From [Eubacterium] eligens ATCC 27750 (lineage in GTDB: Bacteria > Bacillota > Clostridia > Lachnospirales > Lachnospiraceae), in contig NC_012778.1 in assembly GCF_000146185.1 (NCBI RefSeq), positions 82,001-146,000 on the forward strand: a stretch of DNA of 64,000 bases, given 5' to 3'. This document shows, one piece after another, positions 54,668 through 61,459 of the stretch. Position 1 is the stretch's first letter. Each line of letters begins with the position of its first letter. A program made the translations under genes and the position numbers. The notes under the pieces were generated by a model that was not told the DNA's origin, searched no databases, and worked only from the letters and a program-made list of their open reading frames with translations.

Positions 54668-54676
54668 TCTAATTAT

Positions 54677-54716
54677 GGCTGTACAAGAATGAGTGGATTC
54701 TTGTACAGCCTTTTTT
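54677..54716 (+). terminator. intrinsic terminator of tRNA-Leu
   Basis: A perfect 14-bp stem (54677-54690 with 54697-54710) and a run of six T. It is ten bases after the tRNA. Confidence 0.95.
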
Positions 54717-54945
54717 GTTTATAGAAGAAAATAAAAAACCTAAAATTTGTGAAAAATTACAATGCGTCTAATATATAAGAAAAATGTCGGAAACCAGTAA
54801 ATGCGATGGTTGCAAGGTTTGAGTACAAGAGGCAAAAAAGAGTTTTATTGCTTTTAGAAAGATAACAATGTTGATATTGTGGAAAATGCACAAAATAGAC
54901 ACTGAATATCAGAGTAGAGGGCGACATAGTTACCAATGGTTTAAA

Positions 54946-54972
54946 TTGACTGGGTGAACTGTTTGTGATAAT
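54946..54972 (+). promoter_or_regulatory. candidate extended -10 promoter of the pectate lyase gene
   Basis: TTGACT (54946-54951) and GATAAT (54967-54972), preceded by TG one base upstream (54964-54965). The spacer is 15 bases, short, but an extended -10 can tolerate this. It leaves about 85 bases of leader. Confidence 0.5.
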
Positions 54973-54986
54973 CTTATGAAAGATTT

Positions 54987-55008
54987 CGGGAAATAAGGGA
55001 ATTTCCCG
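54987..55008 (+). promoter_or_regulatory. 5'-terminal mRNA hairpin
   Basis: CGGGAAAT and ATTTCCCG form an 8-bp perfect stem with six-base loop, at the expected 5' end of the pectate lyase transcript. It lacks a T-run, so a stability or regulatory role is more likely than termination. Confidence 0.4.
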
Positions 55009-55063
55009 TGCAACAATGAGATATCGTATGAATTACGATGTTTTAGGAACAAGGAGGCAATTT

Positions 55064-58000
55064 ATGAAAAAGAACAGAAAAAGGATTGTGGCGGCGTTCA
55101 TGACTGTTCTCATGGCGTTGACATTAGTCCCAACATGGCTGTTGGGTGGCGTGTTTGCTACTACAGCTAAGGCGGATGACGCTGTTTATACAGCTACATC
55201 TGGTACAATTGGCGACTATTTCAAGCTTCAGAATAAGGTTGTAGATGATGCAGGAAATAGTGCAAAAGTTTATCTGTTAGACGGCAAGGAAGTTAAGTCA
55301 AAAGGCCGAATCAAATTAGGCACAGTGGAGAGTTCTAAGGATACAGGTTCTATTACTTTTACAGTAGCTGAAGGTAAAAAGGCTAAAGTTGAGGTATGGG
55401 CTATATCTGCTAATAGTACTACAGATTCAGAAATAGGAATATTTACATCATCAGGAGATGTTAAAGCAAAGGCAATATCGTATGCAACAAAAAATAAAAA
55501 GTTGGGTGACATTGAATATGGTAAAGCTAAAAATGGTATTGAACTTACAGTAAGTGCTGATGAGTTAACTGCTGGAGATTATTATATTGCGACAGTTAAG
55601 GGTGCAGCACAGCCATCAAATGTTTATTATGTAAGGGTTACAGAGACATCAGCGGGTCCTGTAGTTGGTGACAAACCATCAGTAAAGGCTGATTCAGTAA
55701 AGGCTGTATATAATTCAGAGACAGGCAAGATTGATGTTACATGGGAAGCAGCAGTTGAAGGTTCAGGATCTTCAGTATTCAATATTTATGTAAATGATTC
55801 TAAGAATCCAGTTAAATCAGTACCTTGTACTGAATATTCATATTCTTATGAGCCAACAGCATCAGGGGAATATACATTTACAGTAAAGGGTGCTCTTGGA
55901 ACAGATGAAGAGGAGACAGGTGCAACAGGGAAGACTACATGCACACTTCCACTTAGTGCACCAACAGTTAAAGCAACAAGAGTTCCAACAGATGGAACAA
56001 AGATTAATGTTGAAGCATCTGGTTCAGAGGCAGAAAAATATGAGTTCTCTGTATATGATTCAGATAAGAAGCTTGTAAAGACTGTAGAGGCCGAAGCTAA
56101 AGACGGTAAGGCAGCAACAACAGTTGAGGGTCTTAAAGAAGGATATAAGTATTATGTTTCAGCTACAGCTGTAAGAGGAGAAGAGAAGAAAGAATCTGAC
56201 GGTGAGAAGATGGCAAGCGTAATGCCATATGCTGAAAAGGATACATCACAGGCAATACCTGGAATGACAGTTATTAATACTAATGATGCAGATAATTCTA
56301 AGACAGTAAGTCTTACAATAGTAAGAGAAAATGGAACTATAAAAGCAGGTCAGACAAGCGGAAAGAGTTCTAAGATTGAAAAGACAGGCATTAAGTATGG
56401 AAGTTTAATAGCAGCTCCGGCTACTACAAAGGACTTCACATTTTCTGCAACTATTAAGGTTACAGGTGCTGAAAGAGGAACATCTACATCAAAGCAGCAG
56501 GGCGTGTACTTAGGTGCATTTGCAGATACAAAGCAGGCAACTAAGGACATTATTTCAGCTGAACTTGGCACAGATGGAAAAGCATATTCAGCTTATATTG
56601 GAATCAAGAAAGATGGCGAATTCGACAGAGATGGCGGAGTGGATGCTAAACTTGATACAGAGTATAAGGTTACAATCACAAGAACAGGCAGTGTATATAC
56701 ATATTCAGTAAAAAATAAAAATGATGATGTTGTAATGCAGGAGTCTGTAACAGCAACAGCAGATGCGTTAAAGGAAGGCGGAGCAGCTATTCCAGCGATT
56801 GCACTTGTTGGTGCGACAGCTACTATAACAAACATTAAGCTTACGGTAGATGGAAAGGCTGAAGTAGATGCAGCAAACTTTACTGGATCATTTAATCCAT
56901 TCGTTGATAACTGGGCAATTGTTGATGCTCCGGTTTTATCAGATGTAACAACAGAAGAGAATAAGAAAGATGGAAAGATTACTATTAAAGTTGATGAAGA
57001 AATCAGCCCAGTAGGAGCAGCAGAAGTATCAGTAGATATGATTGATGCCGAGGGTAAAGTTGTTGATACAAAGGTAGCCTCTTCTACAGGAGCAAGTGTT
57101 ACTTTTGAACCAAAGGCAAGTGGTGATTATTCATTTAAGGCATATGCAACAAGACCAACAGAGACAACAAAGAAGGAATCAGAGTCAATAACAGTTAAGG
57201 GATTTGTTCTTCCGATAAAGGCTCCTGTTGTTAATGCAAGAACAGCTACAGATAGTAAGGTAGAAGTTTACTGGGATGCAGTTCCAGAAGCTAATACATA
57301 TAAAGTTGAGTATAAGAAGAATGGCGATGAAAGCTTTGCGGTATTGACAGAAGGAACAACAGCTCTTTCAGCTATGACACCTTCACTTACAGCAGGCGAA
57401 ACTTATATCTTTAAGGTTACAGCAACAAGAACATCAGATGGACAGTCAAAGACATCTAATGATGTAATATTTACAGTAGCAGATCATGAGCAGTTCGTAT
57501 GGAAATTCTCTGCATTTGGTCAGGGCGTAACAATTAATGAAGATAAGCTTAACGATAAGAAGAAATCAAATAATGGTTACTCAGGAAGCGTTAATACAGG
57601 TGATGGTTCTGTTAATGTATGGTCAGTTGGAAGCAAGGGTAAGTTAGTACCAGCTTCAACAGATGGTGTTGCTTTCTATTATGCAACAATACCTGCAAAT
57701 AAGAACTTTACACTTACAGCTACAGCTAATGTTAATTCTTGGACATATACTAATGGTCAGGAAGGTTTTGGTCTTATGGCTGCAGATGCTGTAGGAACTA
57801 ATGGAGATTCATCAGTATTCTGGAATAACTCATACATGGCTTCAGCTACAAAGGTTGAGTATTACAGCAGTGTTGATGAAGAAACAGGTGTGGCTTCAGT
57901 GAGCAAGACATCAGGAGACAAGATTTCTATGAAGCTTGGTATTGGCTCACAGGAAAAGATTGGCGTAACAAACGACAATATTGATAAATTAAAAGATAAC

Positions 58001-60259
58001 GATACTGATACAGTAACTAATGAATTTAAGACATCAATGTCAACTCTTGATACATCTAAGTTAGGTAGCGAGGCAGGAACATATAATCTTATTGGTAACT
58101 ATACTAATACAGATTCAACATTTGTAGGTACAACAGTTGAGAATCCAATTACAACTATTAAACTTACTATTCAGAAGAATAACACAGGTTATTTTGTAAG
58201 TTACACAGATGCAAATGGAAATACAACAACTAAGAAATATTATGATACAGAAGCACTTAGTAAGCTTGATGCAGATAATGTATATGTTGGTATGTTTGCA
58301 TCAAGAACTTGTGATGTAACATATACTGATATTTCGCTTACAACTATTGATCCAGCAGATGATGCTCCAGCAGAAGAAAGACCAGTTGAGTACAAAGATG
58401 TAGTATTAAGCGTGTCTTCAGCTTCAACATCAAGCTCAGAGAATTACAAGCTTAAGGGTATGTCTAATGTAGATGGTCATGTAGTAGTAACAAAGGGCGA
58501 GGAAGTTGTTGGCGAAGGTGATGTTAAGGCATCAGAAGCATTCGCATTTGATACAAAGCTTAAGGTTGGTGATAACAAGTTTGTTGTTACACTTACTCCA
58601 GATGAGAACTTCAAGTTTGGTGATTACGAACTTCCAACATCATATGATCCGGTAGAAGTATCTAAGACAGTAACATATGCATACTTCACAGGTGATTTGA
58701 TTTATGTAAGTGCTGAGGCAACTGCAGCAGTTGATGAAGCTAAGGCTAATGAGACTTATTCATCAAAGGCACAGATTAACTCAGGCAAGGGAACAAAGGG
58801 CAACCCAATTGATATCTACAATGCAGTTGCTTATGCAAAGGCAGGACAGAAGATTCTCCTTCTTGCAGGTGACTATAAGGTAGCTAATAACTTATTAATT
58901 CCATTTGGAATTGATGGTACAAGCGAGAAGCCAATCTACATGATGCCAGAACAGGCAGGAACAAGAGTAGTTCTTGACTTCGCGGGTACAACAGGAGAAG
59001 GTATAACACTTTGCGGTAACTACTGGTATATCCAGAACATAGATGTAACAAATTCAGCTAATGGTAAGGATGGTATCCATGTAGCAGGAAGTTACAATGT
59101 ATTAGATTCAGTTAATACATACAACAATGGTAACACAGGTATTCAGATTAGTAGATTTTCAAATGTTCAGGCTAAGTCAGACTGGCCAGCATACAACACA
59201 ATTAAGAATTGTACATCACATAACAATGCAGATGCAGGTTATGAGGATGCAGATGGATTCGCAGCTAAGTTAACAATTGGTAAGGGCAATGTATTCGTTG
59301 GATGTATTGCACATAACAATGCAGATGACGGATGGGATTTATTTGCTAAGGTTGAAACAGGAAATATTCCTGCAGTTGTAATCATGAATTGCGTAGCTTA
59401 TGCTAACGGATATCTTGAGGATGGAACAGATGCCGGAAACGGAAACGGATTCAAGATGGGTGGTTCAAGCCTTGCAGGTGGACATGTACTTCTTAATTCA
59501 GTAGCATTTGAGAATAAGGCTAAGGGTATTGATAGTAACTCTTGCCCTGATAATGTAGTAGTAAGCTCAACATCTTACAACAATAACAACTACAATATAG
59601 CATTATATACTAACGATGCTAAGAATACAGATTACACAGCATATGGTGCTCTTTCTTACAGAAATAAGTACCAGAGTGTCTCAGATAGTTTTAAGGCTAA
59701 GGGAACACAGGATGCAGCTAAGTTATATCAGGCAACTGATTACTACTGGAAAGCAGCATCGGGTGATGCTAATGAAGCAAGCACAGCATTAACAGACAGC
59801 AGCTTTGTTTCAGTTAATACTAATTCAGTAAATGTTGATACAGCAACAGCATTAACAGAGACTGCAACATTACTTGCTGATACAGCTTCAGCAATCAAGT
59901 ATACAGCAGAGCCTGTAACAAGAAATGCAGATGGAACAATCAACATGAACGGAATCATGATGCTTACAGCAGAGACAAGAGCAGCATTAGGAGCAGGCGT
60001 TGGTGCTGACGCACTTGATAAGGCTCCACAGCTTACAGCAGAGTCAAAGCAGATTCTTATTAATGCATTAGGCGAGGAAGAGTTCAACAGAATCGCAAGC
60101 TTATCATTTGCTTCACCAGTTCTTTCAAGAGAAGGTAATGAAGGAACACTTACAAAGGATTCAAGCAATATGGCATTAATGATGATATTACTTATGGCAT
60201 CTGTAGCAGCTGCAGCTGGTGTAGTAGTATTTGAAAAGAAGAGAAGAATGGCTAGATAA
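55064..60259 (+). CDS. secreted, membrane-anchored multidomain PL9 pectate lyase
   Basis: 1731 residues. A signal peptide (RKRIVAAFMTVLMALTLVP, cleavage near TTAKADDA) is followed by fibronectin-III-like and other beta domains; at least four Fn3-type modules can be seen to about residue 820. The catalytic part, about 1230-1550, is a right-handed beta helix of polysaccharide lyase family 9. Calcium ligands D1397, D1421, D1422 and D1425 (DGF, DDGWD) match D209, D233, D234 and D237 of Erwinia Pel9A in identity and spacing, and K1464 in GNGFKMGG is in the place of its catalytic K273. A C-terminal TM helix plus KKRRMAR anchors it; no LPxTG is seen. It cleaves polygalacturonate at the cell surface. 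The start at 55064 follows AAGGAGG; an upstream ATG at 55016 is rejected. Confidence 0.92.
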   Translation: MKKNRKRIVAAFMTVLMALTLVPTWLLGGVFATTAKADDAVYTATSGTIGDYFKLQNKVVDDAGNSAKVYLLDGKEVKSKGRIKLGTVESSKDTGSITFTVAEGKKAKVEVWAISANSTTDSEIGIFTSSGDVKAKAISYATKNKKLGDIEYGKAKNGIELTVSADELTAGDYYIATVKGAAQPSNVYYVRVTETSAGPVVGDKPSVKADSVKAVYNSETGKIDVTWEAAVEGSGSSVFNIYVNDSKNPVKSVPCTEYSYSYEPTASGEYTFTVKGALGTDEEETGATGKTTCTLPLSAPTVKATRVPTDGTKINVEASGSEAEKYEFSVYDSDKKLVKTVEAEAKDGKAATTVEGLKEGYKYYVSATAVRGEEKKESDGEKMASVMPYAEKDTSQAIPGMTVINTNDADNSKTVSLTIVRENGTIKAGQTSGKSSKIEKTGIKYGSLIAAPATTKDFTFSATIKVTGAERGTSTSKQQGVYLGAFADTKQATKDIISAELGTDGKAYSAYIGIKKDGEFDRDGGVDAKLDTEYKVTITRTGSVYTYSVKNKNDDVVMQESVTATADALKEGGAAIPAIALVGATATITNIKLTVDGKAEVDAANFTGSFNPFVDNWAIVDAPVLSDVTTEENKKDGKITIKVDEEISPVGAAEVSVDMIDAEGKVVDTKVASSTGASVTFEPKASGDYSFKAYATRPTETTKKESESITVKGFVLPIKAPVVNARTATDSKVEVYWDAVPEANTYKVEYKKNGDESFAVLTEGTTALSAMTPSLTAGETYIFKVTATRTSDGQSKTSNDVIFTVADHEQFVWKFSAFGQGVTINEDKLNDKKKSNNGYSGSVNTGDGSVNVWSVGSKGKLVPASTDGVAFYYATIPANKNFTLTATANVNSWTYTNGQEGFGLMAADAVGTNGDSSVFWNNSYMASATKVEYYSSVDEETGVASVSKTSGDKISMKLGIGSQEKIGVTNDNIDKLKDNDTDTVTNEFKTSMSTLDTSKLGSEAGTYNLIGNYTNTDSTFVGTTVENPITTIKLTIQKNNTGYFVSYTDANGNTTTKKYYDTEALSKLDADNVYVGMFASRTCDVTYTDISLTTIDPADDAPAEERPVEYKDVVLSVSSASTSSSENYKLKGMSNVDGHVVVTKGEEVVGEGDVKASEAFAFDTKLKVGDNKFVVTLTPDENFKFGDYELPTSYDPVEVSKTVTYAYFTGDLIYVSAEATAAVDEAKANETYSSKAQINSGKGTKGNPIDIYNAVAYAKAGQKILLLAGDYKVANNLLIPFGIDGTSEKPIYMMPEQAGTRVVLDFAGTTGEGITLCGNYWYIQNIDVTNSANGKDGIHVAGSYNVLDSVNTYNNGNTGIQISRFSNVQAKSDWPAYNTIKNCTSHNNADAGYEDADGFAAKLTIGKGNVFVGCIAHNNADDGWDLFAKVETGNIPAVVIMNCVAYANGYLEDGTDAGNGNGFKMGGSSLAGGHVLLNSVAFENKAKGIDSNSCPDNVVVSSTSYNNNNYNIALYTNDAKNTDYTAYGALSYRNKYQSVSDSFKAKGTQDAAKLYQATDYYWKAASGDANEASTALTDSSFVSVNTNSVNVDTATALTETATLLADTASAIKYTAEPVTRNADGTINMNGIMMLTAETRAALGAGVGADALDKAPQLTAESKQILINALGEEEFNRIASLSFASPVLSREGNEGTLTKDSSNMALMMILLMASVAAAAGVVVFEKKRRMAR

Positions 60260-60311
60260 TTCTTTGAAAGTGTTAATACAGCAGAATGAAAACTAAATAA
60301 TCTATAGTATT

Positions 60312-60357
60312 AAATTCCTGAGGAGTATATAATATATACGACTCAGGAATTTTTTTA
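60312..60357 (+). terminator. intrinsic terminator
   Basis: An 11-bp stem (AAATTCCTGAG with CTCAGGAATTT), a long AT-rich loop able to pair within itself, and T-run. It ends the pectate lyase transcript only 15 bases before the next start codon. Confidence 0.88.
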
Positions 60358-60372
60358 GGGGATTATATTATT

Positions 60373-61353
60373 ATGAAGAGACGGATAGTAAGTGCAGGAT
60401 TTGTGTTAATAATAACTGCGTGCATGTGGATAAGTATGACCACATTTGCAGCAGATGTGGATATTAAAGCAGAGAGTGAAGACAAGGGGTATGTGTATTG
60501 CGAGAGTGGAGAGCAGGCACTTGCCAAAGTGAATGAGTATCTTGATGATGTATGCTGGGATGACAGGACGGGGATATATGTTGTTTATCCGGGAAATGAT
60601 GTGTCAGGAAGTGTTACGGTTAATAATAATCACAGCATTGCGGATTCTTATGCGGATTTTATATTTGATGTACAGGTAAGTAATGAGAAGATAACGCTGC
60701 AAGGAGCTGGGTATAATCTTTTGAATGTGAAGAGATGTGCTTATGAGACACATTCATATGGTCTTACAAGGGAGCAGGCACTGGAGGCAGACGCAGTTGC
60801 AGATGAGATAGTGAACAAATGCAATGCAGAAAGTACTTTGGACAAAATAAGCTATATATATAATTATTTGTGTGAAAATGTGGTTTATGACAGTGCATAT
60901 GAATTTGGCAGCATATATGATGCACTGGTCGGTGGAAAAACTGTGTGCTCCGGTTATGCTGCCGCATTCCAGGTGATGATGGAAAAGCTGGGGATACCCT
61001 GTAAAATTATGGCGGGAAATGTTAATGGAACAGCACATGCGTGGAATGCAGTAAATGTATCTGGTAAATGGTATTATGTTGATGCAACATTTGCGAATAC
61101 GATGGGCATGCGCGCTGATTATCTGTTATTTGGAAGTGACAGACGCGCTGACGTTTATGGAATTGGGGTTGTCGGCCGAGATTATGATAGTAGTGATGAG
61201 ACAGTTGCAGAAGAAGTCTCTGAGAATATAGATGATAATGGCAATGAAGCTGATAAGAACAGTCTGGTATATGTGGCTGTCATTGCTGCTGGAGTGCTGG
61301 CTGCTGGCGCTGCGGCTGGATGGGGAGTTTTGAGGAAGAGGAATAAAATGTGA
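60373..61353 (+). CDS. secreted transglutaminase-like protein with C-terminal anchor
   Basis: 326 residues. A signal peptide (VSAGFVLIITACMWISMTTF-AADV) is followed by a region of about 90 residues of unknown type and a transglutaminase-like cysteine-peptidase domain. The triad is C192 in KTVCSGYAAAF, H222 in AHAWNAV and D237 in YYVDATF. A C-terminal TM helix (VYVAVIAAGVLAAGAAAGW) plus RKRNKM tethers it. In gut Firmicutes such proteins are probably peptidases or cross-linkers of cell-surface material. Its start is 15 bases after a terminator, and no promoter is visible between, so it may depend on readthrough. Confidence 0.9.
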   Translation: MKRRIVSAGFVLIITACMWISMTTFAADVDIKAESEDKGYVYCESGEQALAKVNEYLDDVCWDDRTGIYVVYPGNDVSGSVTVNNNHSIADSYADFIFDVQVSNEKITLQGAGYNLLNVKRCAYETHSYGLTREQALEADAVADEIVNKCNAESTLDKISYIYNYLCENVVYDSAYEFGSIYDALVGGKTVCSGYAAAFQVMMEKLGIPCKIMAGNVNGTAHAWNAVNVSGKWYYVDATFANTMGMRADYLLFGSDRRADVYGIGVVGRDYDSSDETVAEEVSENIDDNGNEADKNSLVYVAVIAAGVLAAGAAAGWGVLRKRNKM

Positions 61354-61459
61354 AAAAATAGACGGAAATATTATTTATTTTCCCCCAATATGATGATATA
61401 GTAAGAAAAAACGAATGTAACAATTAACTGTAGACAAAGAATAAAATGAGGTACTGAAT

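Larger units (their letters stand above)
54717..55063. other. long non-coding leader region before the pectate lyase gene
   Basis: 347 bases with no credible gene. It holds the candidate promoter at 54946-54972, a hairpin at 54987-55008 and a smaller inverted repeat (ATCGTA/TACGAT) around 55022-55038. I searched it by eye for known riboswitch cores and saw none. Confidence 0.5.

Noticed and set aside
54717..55063. Riboswitch, e.g. for cyclic di-GMP
   Set aside because: Some short G-rich and GGTTTGAGTACAAG-like pieces drew attention, but conserved core elements and pairing could not be matched.
59743..60168. 141-residue minus-strand open frame in the pectate lyase gene
   Set aside because: Low-complexity shadow of the Ala/Thr-rich C-terminal part of the lyase.
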